DNA of 64,000 nucleotides from Anaerolineae bacterium (GTDB lineage Bacteria > Desulfobacterota > Desulfobacteria > Desulfobacterales > ETH-SRB1): assembly GCA_035529315.1 (NCBI GenBank), contig DATKWZ010000057.1, positions 1 to 64,000 on the forward strand, given 5' to 3'. Position numbers and translations under genes: made by a program. The number at the start of each line of letters is the position of its first letter. Position 1 is the first letter of the stretch. Shown piece after piece: positions 18,649 to 27,540 of this stretch. The notes under the pieces are model-generated. The model made no database searches. It saw nothing but the letters and a program-made list of their open reading frames with translations, and was not told where the DNA came from.

Positions 18649-20187
18649 CTACAATGTTTCAGGTGATATCACAGGATTGGCTTTTAAGTATTCCAGCCTG
18701 TTTAGCCCGTTAATATAAGCCTTGGCGCTGGCTGTGATGATATCCGGATCAGCTCCTCTGCCAAGAGCAATAAGCCCGTCTTCATTTAAGCGCACGGTTA
18801 CCTCTCCCTGTGCATCCGTGCCGCCGGTCAGGGCACTCACAGAAAATCTTAAGAGTTCCGATCCGGTCCCGGTAAGTTTTGCTATTGTGTTAAAAGCCGC
18901 ATCAATCGGCCCGTTCCCATAACCCGCGCCCTGCACAGAGCGTCCGTTTATTATGAGTTTAACACTCGCCATGGGAAGAACCGTTGTCCCGCTTATCACA
19001 TGCAAATACTCCAGGCAGAAAATATCTGTAGTTCGTAATATACCTTCTGTAACAAGAACCTCAAGATCCTCATCCACAATATCTTTTTTCTTATCCGCAA
19101 GCTCCTTGAATTTTTTAAAGATAAGATTTAATTCTTCGTCTGAAAGATCATATCCCAAATCCTTTAGATGTGAGCGCAGGGCATGCCTTCCTGAATGTTT
19201 GCCCAATACAAGCTTGCCGGCGCCGAGACCTATGGTATCAGGCTTCATAATCTCATATGTCATCGGGTTTTTCAACATGCCGTCCTGGTGGATACCTGCT
19301 TCATGCGCAAATGCGTTGGCGCCGACTATAGCCTTATTCGGCTGCACAATAATTCCTGTTATCATGCTGACAAGCCGGCTTGTCGGATAAATCTGCTTGG
19401 TGTTAATATCTGTTGATACCGGGATATAATTGGGTCTTGTATGCAGAGCCATTACAATCTCTTCAAGAGACGTATTTCCCGCCCTTTCTCCGATCCCGTT
19501 TATTGTAACTTCAGCCTGTCTTGCGCCGGCGCTTATTGCCGCAAGAGTATTGGCTGTGGCAAGGCCAAGGTCGTTATGGCAGTGTATGCTCACAATTGCT
19601 TTATGGATATTGGGTGTATGCGCTATTACATATTTAACAAGATCCGCAAATTCCTGTGGAATAGCGTAGCCTACTGTGTCAGGAATATTAATAGTTGTGG
19701 CGCCGGCCTCAATTACGGCCTCAAAAACCCTGCACAAAAAATCACGATCGCTCCTTGATGCATCTTCAGCAGAAAATTCTATGCTGTCAGTAAAAGATCT
19801 CGCATATTTAACCGCTTCAATTGCTTTTTTTACAACCGCATCCCGTGTCATTTTCAGCTTATAGTCCATATGAATATCCGAAGTTGCAATAAAGGTATGT
19901 ATCCTCGGTTTAGCGGCATTACGGATAGCGCCCCAGGCATGATCGATATCTTTTTTGGAAGTTCGCGCCAATGCGGCGACTTCTGTGTTTTTCAACCTGC
20001 CTGCTATTCTGGAAACCGCCTCAAAATCTCCTTCAGATGCGGCAGGAAACCCTGCCTCCAACACATCTACACCGAGTTTTTCCAGTTGCACGGCAATCCG
20101 CAGCTTTTCAGCGGTGTTCATGCTTGCTCCGGGAGACTGCTCACCATCCCTTAGGGTTGTGTCAAATATTATTACTTTTTCATTCAT
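18649..20187 (-). CDS. leuA: 2-isopropylmalate synthase
   Basis: First committed step of leucine synthesis. 512 residues: TIM-barrel catalytic domain ([15 protein letters not shown] at the N-terminus, metal-binding HCHNDLG), linker, and C-terminal LeuA regulatory dimer domain (about 385-500) where leucine feedback acts. Last gene of the ilvD-ilvB-ilvH-ilvC-cimA-leuA run, separated from cimA by a repeat. leuB, leuC and leuD are not in the window. Confidence 0.96.
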   Translation of the reverse strand: MNEKVIIFDTTLRDGEQSPGASMNTAEKLRIAVQLEKLGVDVLEAGFPAASEGDFEAVSRIAGRLKNTEVAALARTSKKDIDHAWGAIRNAAKPRIHTFIATSDIHMDYKLKMTRDAVVKKAIEAVKYARSFTDSIEFSAEDASRSDRDFLCRVFEAVIEAGATTINIPDTVGYAIPQEFADLVKYVIAHTPNIHKAIVSIHCHNDLGLATANTLAAISAGARQAEVTINGIGERAGNTSLEEIVMALHTRPNYIPVSTDINTKQIYPTSRLVSMITGIIVQPNKAIVGANAFAHEAGIHQDGMLKNPMTYEIMKPDTIGLGAGKLVLGKHSGRHALRSHLKDLGYDLSDEELNLIFKKFKELADKKKDIVDEDLEVLVTEGILRTTDIFCLEYLHVISGTTVLPMASVKLIINGRSVQGAGYGNGPIDAAFNTIAKLTGTGSELLRFSVSALTGGTDAQGEVTVRLNEDGLIALGRGADPDIITASAKAYINGLNRLEYLKANPVISPETL

Positions 20188-20211
20188 GATTTTGCTCCGC
20201 TATCAGTAATA

Positions 20212-20290
20212 TTGGTCAAGTGGTTGAGTAGGAAATTAGTCGAGTGGTTGACTACTCGACTATCCAACTATTTCTCTACTCGACTATTTT
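20212..20290. repeat. ACTCGAC word-chain repeat, copy 1
   Basis: A chain of TTGAGTAG / TAGTCGAGTGG words and their complements (GACTACTCGACTA, CTCTACTCGACTA), making an imperfect inverted repeat. It contains the cimA stop codon and encodes the last few CimA residues. Relatives lie at 46959-47020 and 58107-58170. Confidence 0.7.
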
Positions 20291-21899
20291 CCAATGCTTT
20301 TTTCCGTTCCTTGGCCAGCTTATACTGAAAACTGTCTGCCAGCGCCTGCCAGCTTGCTTCAATGATATCCTCTGAAGCGCCGATTGTACTCCAGATATCA
20401 TCTTCGTCTCTTGATTCTATTAAAACCCTTACCTTTGCCGCAGTTCCTTTGTCGCCATCTATTACCCGGACTTTGAAATCTACAAGACGCATGGAATCAA
20501 GATCTGTTAAATAAAATTTTTCCAGAGCCTTGCGCAAGGCATTGTCCAGAGCGCCAACCGGCCCATGTCCTTCGGCGGCGGTAATTTCCTCTTTATCGCC
20601 GACAGAAACCTTGATAGTAGCATGAGACGAACACGGATGATCTTTTTCCTTTTCAACGTGAACTCTAAAAGATTTCAGTTCAAATAACGGTTTGAACTGT
20701 TTTGTAAATTTTTCCATAAGTATTTTAAAGGAGCCGTCAGCCGCTTCAAACTGATAACCCTGATCTTCCAGCCGTTTTATTTCAGAAGCGATTTTGCGGC
20801 TGTCAAGCCCCTTGCCATTAAGCTCAATGCCCAGTTCCCTGGCCTTGTATTCTATATTGCTCTTGCCTGAAAGATCCGATATCAAAACACGGCGCTTGTT
20901 CCCCACATACTCAGGATCCATATGTTCATATGCCCCCGGAACCTTCATGATAGCGCTTACATGAATACCGCCCTTGTGGGCAAAAGCGCTTTTGCCCACA
21001 AAGGGCCTGGTGCTTAATGGAATCATGTTCGCAGTCTCGCTGACAAACCTGGAGACCTTTTTTAATTTTGCAAGGTTCTTGTTTGAAATACACGGACAAT
21101 CCATTTTTATACAAAGAATCGGTATAATTGAGGTAAGGTCCGCATTGCCGCATCTTTCTCCATATCCATTGACAGTCCCCTGAACCATAACAGCGCCCGC
21201 GCGGATCGCTGCTATGGAATTGGCCACAGCCAAGCCGCAGTCGTTATGTGTATGAATTCCGATTTTAAGCGCCAGGTCATCTGTTTTTGTGCTCTGTTTT
21301 TCAGCAATGCTTTTTTGTACATTATTTATGATGGATTCTATTTCAAATGGCAGGGTGCCGCCATTTGTATCGCAGAGAACAATAGTGTCTGCGCCGCCTT
21401 CTACAGCAGCCATCAGGGTTTTCAATGCATAACCCGGATTTTTCTTATACCCGTCAAAAAAATGCTCGGCATCGTAGATAACTTCACGATCATTCTTCTT
21501 CAGATACTCGACAGAGTCGCATATCATCGCGAGATTCTCTTTCAAAGTATTTCTCATAACCTGCTCGACATGGAGATCCCATGTCTTTCCGAAAATTGTG
21601 ACAGCAGGAGCGCCGCTTTCAAGAAGCGCATTTAAGTTAGGATCATCATCAGGCTTGATTCCTGGCTTGCGGGTTGCGCCGAATGCAGCAAGACGGGCAT
21701 TTTGAAATTTAATATTTTTCGCCAGCTCAAAAAAGCGTTCGTCCCTGGGATTGGAACCGGGCCAGCCGCCCTCTATGTAATGTATCCCGAGATCATCAAG
21801 CTTCTGTGCGATCTTTATCATTTCTTCAGCGCTGAAACTGATGTTTTCTCCCTGGGCTCCGTCTCTTAAGGTGGTATCATATAGCAGGATAGGTTCCAT
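20268..21899 (-). CDS. cimA: (R)-citramalate synthase
   Basis: Condenses pyruvate with acetyl-CoA, opening the threonine-independent route to isoleucine. 543 residues of the TIGR00977 type: YDTTLRDGAQGENISFS at the N-terminus, GGWPGSNPRD, metal site HTHNDCGLAVAN, and a C-terminal allosteric domain. GAQG instead of GEQSPG and the longer length distinguish it from the adjacent leuA. It lies between ilvC and leuA in the branched-chain operon. Its extreme C-terminus is encoded by a dispersed repeat. Confidence 0.93.
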   Translation of the reverse strand: MEPILLYDTTLRDGAQGENISFSAEEMIKIAQKLDDLGIHYIEGGWPGSNPRDERFFELAKNIKFQNARLAAFGATRKPGIKPDDDPNLNALLESGAPAVTIFGKTWDLHVEQVMRNTLKENLAMICDSVEYLKKNDREVIYDAEHFFDGYKKNPGYALKTLMAAVEGGADTIVLCDTNGGTLPFEIESIINNVQKSIAEKQSTKTDDLALKIGIHTHNDCGLAVANSIAAIRAGAVMVQGTVNGYGERCGNADLTSIIPILCIKMDCPCISNKNLAKLKKVSRFVSETANMIPLSTRPFVGKSAFAHKGGIHVSAIMKVPGAYEHMDPEYVGNKRRVLISDLSGKSNIEYKARELGIELNGKGLDSRKIASEIKRLEDQGYQFEAADGSFKILMEKFTKQFKPLFELKSFRVHVEKEKDHPCSSHATIKVSVGDKEEITAAEGHGPVGALDNALRKALEKFYLTDLDSMRLVDFKVRVIDGDKGTAAKVRVLIESRDEDDIWSTIGASEDIIEASWQALADSFQYKLAKERKKALENSRVEK

Positions 21900-21913
21900 A
21901 ATATTGCTCTTTC

Positions 21914-22966
21914 TTATTTTTTTCGGTTTTCAGGCCTTAATGATCGAACTGCTGCGCCGGCTTTCCACATTTCTGAATTCTTGATTACATCAAGTTCATT
22001 TTGCAATTTTTCACGATAATCAGGAGCGCTGTTGACTTCGATAACTCTTTTTGTCTCTTTGCCCGACAGAACACTTTCATAGAGGTCGTCAAAGACAGGA
22101 ACCACGGCGTCACGAAACTTTGGAGCCCAATCCAGAGCCCCTCTCTGAGCAGTGGTACTGCAGTTTGAGAACATCCAGTCCATGCCATTTTCCGCCACAA
22201 GTCGTATGAGGCTCTGAGTAAGCTCCTCTACGGTCTCATTAAACGCTTCACTCGGGCTGTGACCATGTTTTCGAAGAAGATTATATTGTGCTTCCATTAC
22301 ACCGGAAAGGCATCCCATTAGAACGCCACGCTCGCCGGTAAGATCGCTACGGACTTCCTTCTCAAAAGTAGTCAGAAAAAGATAACCCGATCCTATAGCA
22401 ATTCCTAATGCAATAGTTCTCTCCTTTGCCTTTCCCGTAAAATCCTGATGAACTGCAAAGCTGGAATTAATGCCGCTGCCGGCCAGAAAGTTAGTGCGCA
22501 CTGTGCGGCCCGATCCTTTTGGGGCCACTAAAACGACATCAACATTTTCCGGAGGCTTAATACCTGTTTGGTCTTTATAAACAATTGAAAATCCGTGCGA
22601 AAAATATAGAGCATCTCCTTCATTAAGACATTCTTTTATCTGAGGCCATGTTGCAACCTGACCAGCATCTGAAAGGAGAAACTGAATAACGGTCCCTTTC
22701 CGTGCCGCCTCCTCAAGAGGAAAAAGTGTTTTGCCTGGAATAAAACCGTCTGCAACAGCATGATCCCATGATGCACCACCTTCACGCTGCCCTACTATAA
22801 CGTTAATACCATTATCCCTCAGGTTCAAAGCCTGCCCAGGTCCCTGCACGCCATAACCTAAAACTGCAACAATTTCATCTTTAAGTACTTCCCTGGCTTT
22901 CTCAAGAGAAAATTCTTCAGATGTAACTACTTCCTCTACAACACCGCCGAAATCGATATTTGCCAT
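21914..22966 (-). CDS. ilvC: Ketol-acid reductoisomerase
   Basis: NADPH-dependent isomeroreductase of Ile/Val synthesis. 350 residues. The Rossmann motif is LGYGVQGPGQALNLRDNG; the metal-site region holds DLTGERG, and AFNETVEELTQSL lies in the C-terminal domain. The sequence is of the subtype I know from Bacteroides IlvC and fungal Ilv5 (GVQGPGQALNLRDNG, LYFSHGF, TTAQRGALDW, C-terminal VRSLRPEN) rather than the common class I form. 14 bases separate it from cimA. Confidence 0.95.
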   Translation of the reverse strand: MANIDFGGVVEEVVTSEEFSLEKAREVLKDEIVAVLGYGVQGPGQALNLRDNGINVIVGQREGGASWDHAVADGFIPGKTLFPLEEAARKGTVIQFLLSDAGQVATWPQIKECLNEGDALYFSHGFSIVYKDQTGIKPPENVDVVLVAPKGSGRTVRTNFLAGSGINSSFAVHQDFTGKAKERTIALGIAIGSGYLFLTTFEKEVRSDLTGERGVLMGCLSGVMEAQYNLLRKHGHSPSEAFNETVEELTQSLIRLVAENGMDWMFSNCSTTAQRGALDWAPKFRDAVVPVFDDLYESVLSGKETKRVIEVNSAPDYREKLQNELDVIKNSEMWKAGAAVRSLRPENRKK

Positions 22967-23037
22967 TTTATTCTCCCCGATTTATAATTACATTTTTGTA
23001 ATATTTAGCCCTATGCAAAAAACTCCTATGGTAATTT

Positions 23038-23526
23038 TCATTTTGATTCCCGGAAAAGGGCGATAACCCCTGTTTTTGCGATTTCCTTAATCCCTATCGG
23101 TTTTAGAAGATTCAAAATTGCATGCATTTTGTCTTCATCTCCGGTAACCTCTAAGGTGTAATGCTCCTGCCCGACATCAACCACTTTACACCTGAAAATA
23201 TCTACGATTCTGAGGATTTCAGCCCGGTGTTCAGATCTGGCCTGAACCTTGATAAGGGCCATCTCCCTTTGAACATAACTTGATTCTGTAAGTTCATGTA
23301 CTTTTATCACATTTATAAGCTTGTGAAGCTGCTTCATGATTTGCTCGACAACCGGAGCGTTCGCCTTGGTAACAAGGGTAATCCTGGACACCAGAGCATC
23401 GGTAGTTTCGGCAACAGAAAGACTTTCAATATTATAGCCTCTTCCGCTGAACAATCCTGTGATCCTGCACAGCACCCCCGGCTGGTTGTCAACTAAAATC
23501 GAAAGTATATGTTTTTGTTCAGTCAT
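23038..23526 (-). CDS. ilvH: Acetolactate synthase small (regulatory) subunit
   Basis: 162 residues: an N-terminal ACT domain (ILSILVDNQPGVLCRITGLFSGRGYNIESL) for valine feedback, and the C-terminal ALS_ss domain from about 85 (EMALIKVQA...). Follows ilvB by about 48 bases on the same strand. Confidence 0.96.
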   Translation of the reverse strand: MTEQKHILSILVDNQPGVLCRITGLFSGRGYNIESLSVAETTDALVSRITLVTKANAPVVEQIMKQLHKLINVIKVHELTESSYVQREMALIKVQARSEHRAEILRIVDIFRCKVVDVGQEHYTLEVTGDEDKMHAILNLLKPIGIKEIAKTGVIALFRESK

Positions 23527-23574
23527 GATTTATATCCTTAATTTAATCGGTTAATTATACTTTAGCGTTTGCTG

Positions 23575-25260
23575 TCAGGCCAGAAGCATTTCCGTTATAG
23601 GAGCTCCGGCAGGCACCATTGGATAAACACATTCTTCCCTCTCGACAGCAAAGTCCATAATTACTGTTCTAGGTGAAGAAAGGCCTTTTATGAGTACCGG
23701 TTCAACCTCTTCAGGCTTTGTAGCCCTTAAACCAAGGGCTCCGTATGCCTCTGCCAGTTTTACAAAGTCAGGGGCATGCTCCATGCCTGTAGCAGTGTAA
23801 CGTTTGTCGTAGAACAATTCCTGCCACTGCCTGACCATGCCAAGATACTGGTTGTTCAGGATAACGATCTTTACTGGAAGACCGTATTGTTTTGCAGTTG
23901 CCATTTCCTGTATGTTCATCTGAATGCTGCCGTCTCCGGCAATATCCACTACAAGCTTTTTAGGACAGGCCAATTGAGCGCCGATTGCTGCTGGAAGCCC
24001 GAACCCCATAACCCCCAGCCCGCCTGATGTAATAAAATGATTGGGTTTGTTAAAATGATAATACTGCGCGGCCCACATCTGATTCTGCCCAACTTCAGTA
24101 GTTATAATCGCATTGCCTTTAGTCAATTCGTAAAGTTTCTCGACAACATATTGCGGCTTGATAATATTTTTCTGTTTATATGCCAGCGGAGTCGTGCTTT
24201 TCCACTTTTCTATCTGATCCAACCAGGTTTTCCTCTTTTTCTTCAGATCGCCCAGGTCCTCCTTGTCTAAAAGCTTGTTAAGAAGACCAAGGGTTGTTTT
24301 GCAATCACCCACCACAGGGACGGCAACAGGAATATTCTTGCGTATTGATGTGGGATCAATATCAATATGCACAATCTTTGCATTAGGTGCAAATGTATCT
24401 GTTTTTCCGGTAACACGGTCGTCAAAACGGACTCCAACGGCAATCATAAGATCGCAGTCTCCTGAGCACATGTTGGCTCGATATGTGCCATGCATGCCGA
24501 TCATGCCTAACCACAAAGGATCTGTGCCCGGAAATGCTCCAAGCCCCATTAAGGAGCATGTTACAGGGGCCTGGGTTTTATGGGCCAATTCAGTAAGCTC
24601 TTTTGAACCTCTTGAAAGAACAACCCCGCCGCCTGCAAAAATAATCGGCTTTTTGGCATTCTTTATAAGTTTTACCGCCTTTTGCAACTGGTTCATGTTT
24701 GGGCTATAAGTAGGTTTATATGACTTCAGCTCAATTTTTTGGGGCGCTTTGTAAGTTATTGCCGTGCTTGACACATCCTTTGGAAGATCGATCAGCACAG
24801 GCCCCGGTCGGCCGGATGCAGCTATAATAAATGCCTCTTTAACGATTCTTGCAAGATCCTCGGTGCGCTTAACAAGGTAATTGTGCTTGGTGCATGGTCT
24901 TGTTATTCCGACTATATCCACTTCCTGAAAAGCATCATTCCCGATAAGGTGTGTAGGAACCTGACCGGTAAATATAACTATGGGAATGGAGTCCATATAA
25001 GCACTAGCAATTCCGGTCACTGTATTGGTAGCCCCGGGTCCTGATGTTACCAGACAGACACCAACCTTGCCGCTGGCCCTTGCGTAACCATCCGCGGCAT
25101 GAACCGCTGCCTGCTCATGGCGGACCAGTATATGCCGTATATCTGTTTTAGCCAGTTCATCATAAATGTCTATGACAACACCACCAGGAAATCCAAAGAT
25201 AGTGTCAACACCTTCTTCCTTTAGCATTTTCATAAGGATCTGTGCGCCTGTAAGTTTCAT
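23575..25260 (-). CDS. ilvB: Acetolactate synthase large (catalytic) subunit
   Basis: ThDP- and FAD-dependent condensation of pyruvate with pyruvate or 2-ketobutyrate. About 561 residues from ATG 25260, which gives the family start MKLTGAQILMKMLKEEGV and has AAAGGA upstream. The frame stays open to 25368, but that extra part is translated repeat. The ThDP catalytic Glu is in VRHEQAA, and the ThDP motif is GDGSIQMNIQEMATA...NNQYLGMVRQWQ. Third actor of the ilvD-ilvB-ilvH-ilvC set. Confidence 0.96.
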   Translation of the reverse strand: MKLTGAQILMKMLKEEGVDTIFGFPGGVVIDIYDELAKTDIRHILVRHEQAAVHAADGYARASGKVGVCLVTSGPGATNTVTGIASAYMDSIPIVIFTGQVPTHLIGNDAFQEVDIVGITRPCTKHNYLVKRTEDLARIVKEAFIIAASGRPGPVLIDLPKDVSSTAITYKAPQKIELKSYKPTYSPNMNQLQKAVKLIKNAKKPIIFAGGGVVLSRGSKELTELAHKTQAPVTCSLMGLGAFPGTDPLWLGMIGMHGTYRANMCSGDCDLMIAVGVRFDDRVTGKTDTFAPNAKIVHIDIDPTSIRKNIPVAVPVVGDCKTTLGLLNKLLDKEDLGDLKKKRKTWLDQIEKWKSTTPLAYKQKNIIKPQYVVEKLYELTKGNAIITTEVGQNQMWAAQYYHFNKPNHFITSGGLGVMGFGLPAAIGAQLACPKKLVVDIAGDGSIQMNIQEMATAKQYGLPVKIVILNNQYLGMVRQWQELFYDKRYTATGMEHAPDFVKLAEAYGALGLRATKPEEVEPVLIKGLSSPRTVIMDFAVEREECVYPMVPAGAPITEMLLA

Positions 25261-25398
25261 GATAAATCCTTTCTTTTGCTGGTTGCTGGTTACCGGTTGC
25301 TCGTTGTTTGTTGTAAGTGAGCTAACATTAAAATTGGCATGCCGAAAGCGTACCACAACTTTAGGCACTTTAATATACTTTAGGCACTTTAGCGCACT
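25261..25398. repeat. Word-repeat spacer between ilvD and ilvB
   Basis: Contains iterated GGTTGCTGGTTACCGGTTGC near 25280 and two copies of ACTTTAGGCACTTTA-type words near 25360-25395. The pattern is similar in style to, but different in sequence from, the ACTCGAC chains. No gene. Confidence 0.6.
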
Positions 25399-27069
25399 TT
25401 ATTTTACTATAGCCCCCTTGTCGGCAGAAGAAACCATTCGAGCATATCTGGCCATATATCCATGTGTTATCTTTGGTTCAGGAGGCGACCACAAGGCAAA
25501 TCTATCCTTGATTTTCTCTTCAGTAACCTTGAGAGTTATTTTTTTGCCTGGAATATCGATTGATATAAGATCCCCTTCTTTAACAATTGCAATAGGCCCT
25601 CCCTGCATGGCTTCCGGCGAAACATGCCCTATGGATGCGCCTTTAGTGCCTCCTGAAAAACGGCCGTCTGTGATAAGCGCAACATGAGCGTCTAATTTCA
25701 TGCCGGCAATTGCAGAAGTCGGAGTTAGCATTTCCCGCATTCCAGGGCCGCCCATGGGCCCTTCATAACGTATGACGATAACATCCCCCTTTTTTATATT
25801 GCCGTTCATAATAGCCTGGACGGCATCTTCTTCAGAATCAAAAACCCTGGCAGGCCCTTCATGGCGCAACATCTCATCTAAAACCGCAGACTGTTTTACA
25901 ATGCATCCATCAGGTGCAAGGTTTCCGAAAAGTACGGCAAGACCTCCATACTTATGATACGGGTTGTCTACAGGCCGTATGATATCCTTATCCAGCGTTT
26001 GAACATCTGCAACATTGTCGTGGATCGTTTTTCCGGTTACAGTCATGCAGTCATTGTTGATAAGGCCCGCATGTAACAGCTCATTGATTAGAGCGCTGAT
26101 GCCTCCCGCACGATTCAGATCCTCTATGTGGTGTTTGCCTCCAGGGCTGAGCGAGCAAAGATGAGGTGTCGCCTTGCTGATTTCGTTGATCATATTAAGG
26201 TCGATATTTACCTTTGCTTCATTTGCAATTGCCAGAAGATGCAGGGCTGTGTTGGTGGAACAGCCAAGCGCCATGTCAACTGTAAGAGCATTTTTAAACG
26301 CCTTTTCAGTCATGATTTTTTTCGGAGTAATCTGCTGCTTTAAAAGGCTGATTATCTGCATTCCAGCCTCTTTGGCCAGACGGATACGCGCGGCCATCAC
26401 GGCAGGAATTGTGCCGTTGCCTGGCAATCCCATGCCTATGGCCTCGGTCAAACAGTTCATGGAGTTGGCGGTAAACATGCCGGCACATGACCCGCAGGTT
26501 GGACAGGCGGCATTTTCAATAGAGGTCAAGTCCTCTTCCGACATCCTGCCTGAAAGCACTGCGCCGACAGCTTCAAAAACAGTGATAAGGTCGATTTTCC
26601 CTGTCCCTGTTTGATTTGGATTATCTCCGGCCAGCATAGGGCCTCCGCTTATTACAATTGTGGGAAGATCCAGGCGTGCGGCAGCCATCAGCATTCCAGG
26701 CACGATCTTATCGCAATTTACAACCATAACCATGGCATCAAATGCATGGGCGGTAGCCATCACCTCAATTGAATCGGCGATAAGTTCACGGCTCGCGAGA
26801 GAATACTTCATTCCGGTATGATTCATGGCAATGCCGTCACAAACACCGATAGTACCGAATTCTACAGGGGTGCCGCCCCCCATATAAACTCCGGCCTTTA
26901 CAGCTTCTACAATTTTATCAAGATGGATATGACCCGGAATAATCGCATTGGCTGAATTGGCAATGCCTATAAGAGGCCTTTTCAGCTCGGCATCAGTATA
27001 TCCCATTGACTTAAAGAGGCTTCGATGAGGCGCCCTTTCGATACCTTTTTTAACAATATCGCTTTTCAT
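25399..27069 (-). CDS. ilvD: Dihydroxy-acid dehydratase
   Basis: Iron-sulfur dehydratase of Ile/Val synthesis, about 556 residues. Cluster cysteines appear in [10 protein letters not shown] and [19 protein letters not shown]. The C-terminal motif [15 protein letters not shown] is present. I chose ATG 27069 ([11 protein letters not shown]), preceded by AGGAGG, over an upstream open start. First structural gene of the branched-chain operon, directly behind a leader-peptide attenuator. Confidence 0.97.
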   Translation of the reverse strand: MKSDIVKKGIERAPHRSLFKSMGYTDAELKRPLIGIANSANAIIPGHIHLDKIVEAVKAGVYMGGGTPVEFGTIGVCDGIAMNHTGMKYSLASRELIADSIEVMATAHAFDAMVMVVNCDKIVPGMLMAAARLDLPTIVISGGPMLAGDNPNQTGTGKIDLITVFEAVGAVLSGRMSEEDLTSIENAACPTCGSCAGMFTANSMNCLTEAIGMGLPGNGTIPAVMAARIRLAKEAGMQIISLLKQQITPKKIMTEKAFKNALTVDMALGCSTNTALHLLAIANEAKVNIDLNMINEISKATPHLCSLSPGGKHHIEDLNRAGGISALINELLHAGLINNDCMTVTGKTIHDNVADVQTLDKDIIRPVDNPYHKYGGLAVLFGNLAPDGCIVKQSAVLDEMLRHEGPARVFDSEEDAVQAIMNGNIKKGDVIVIRYEGPMGGPGMREMLTPTSAIAGMKLDAHVALITDGRFSGGTKGASIGHVSPEAMQGGPIAIVKEGDLISIDIPGKKITLKVTEEKIKDRFALWSPPEPKITHGYMARYARMVSSADKGAIVK

Positions 27070-27104
27070 TCTAATTAGCCTCCTGAAAAAAGATTTTTTG
27101 CAGT

Positions 27105-27149
27105 TCAAAAAAAAATCCGTTACCAGATTTAGGAGCTGATAACGGATTT
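27105..27149 (-). terminator. Attenuator terminator upstream of ilvD
   Basis: On the minus strand AAATCCGTTA and TAACGGATTT form a perfect 10-bp stem (27113-27122 with 27140-27149). A 17-base loop can close further by CAG/CTG. Nine T follow. It lies between the leader peptide and ilvD, 36 bases before the ilvD start, so readthrough is needed for operon expression. Confidence 0.85.
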
Positions 27150-27182
27150 TATATTCTTTATAATAATATAATTAAGCCATTA

Positions 27183-27272
27183 TTAAGCCCCGTGCTCGCA
27201 GCAGGTTAGGACACCTGCGACGAGGACAATAATTAGACCAATAAGGCTATAAATAGCTGATAATTTTTTCAT
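27183..27272 (-). CDS. ilvL: Branched-chain attenuator leader peptide
   Basis: A 29-residue reading frame with 12 Ile, Leu or Val residues. The core IGLIIVLVAGVL has 9 of 12 branched-chain residues. It ends about 34 bases before an intrinsic terminator that precedes ilvD. Codons 19-25 lie in a hairpin with arms GCAGGT/ACCTGC (27201-27218), fitting a pause structure. The string TTATCAGCT in codons 4-6 recurs exactly in the 5' arm region of the terminator. By analogy with enterobacterial ilvL, stalling at scarce charged tRNA would permit readthrough. The ribosome site is weak. A small membrane or lipoprotein-like peptide is the alternative reading. Confidence 0.82.
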   Translation of the reverse strand: MKKLSAIYSLIGLIIVLVAGVLTCCEHGA

Positions 27273-27299
27273 AATCTTTATTATTAGTTTTAAAGTAAT

Positions 27300-27328
27300 T
27301 CTCTAACAAACCTTATACATAGTGTCAA
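27300..27328 (-). promoter_or_regulatory. Promoter of the branched-chain operon
   Basis: TTGACA (27323-27328) is followed after 17 bases by TAGAGA (27300-27305), about 28 bases before the leader-peptide ATG. The -35 box is perfect and the -10 box is weak (3/6), so the exact -10 is uncertain. Confidence 0.55.
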
Positions 27329-27540
27329 GTTTTTTTTGATTTTGATAATAAACGTCTACTGCAACACCGGCGTCCCACTGCCTTCCCTTGGATTCGCTTG
27401 CTGTTTGGGTTCAAAAACCATACAAAAACATGCATATTGCTTTTCAGCTTCTTCTTTGATATTTATTACTTAAGTGTCGATATTAACATGCTGATATTCC
27501 AACAAGATGGCTTAATAATGGGATCAAAGAGGAAGTTAAT
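27329..27540. other. Divergent spacer between the ilv promoter and the 4Fe-4S gene
   Basis: No supported gene. A minus-strand frame of about 37 codons ending TAG near 27355 reads ...FEPKQQANPREGSGTPVLQ but lacks a good start and may be a remnant. AGAGGAAG precedes the downstream 4Fe-4S gene. Confidence 0.4.

Noticed and set aside
22981-23020. ATTAC/GTAAT hairpin before ilvC as a second attenuator
   Set aside because: Only a 5-bp AT stem with no leader ORF rich in branched-chain codons.
25261-25368. N-terminal extension of ilvB
   Set aside because: The extra 36 codons are translated word-repeat DNA. ATG 25260 has a good ribosome site and gives the family N-terminus.
27355-27470. Short minus-strand frame ending FEPKQQANPREGSGTPVLQ
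   Set aside because: No ATG, GTG or TTG start or ribosome site near it; at best a gene remnant. Mentioned only in the spacer entry.
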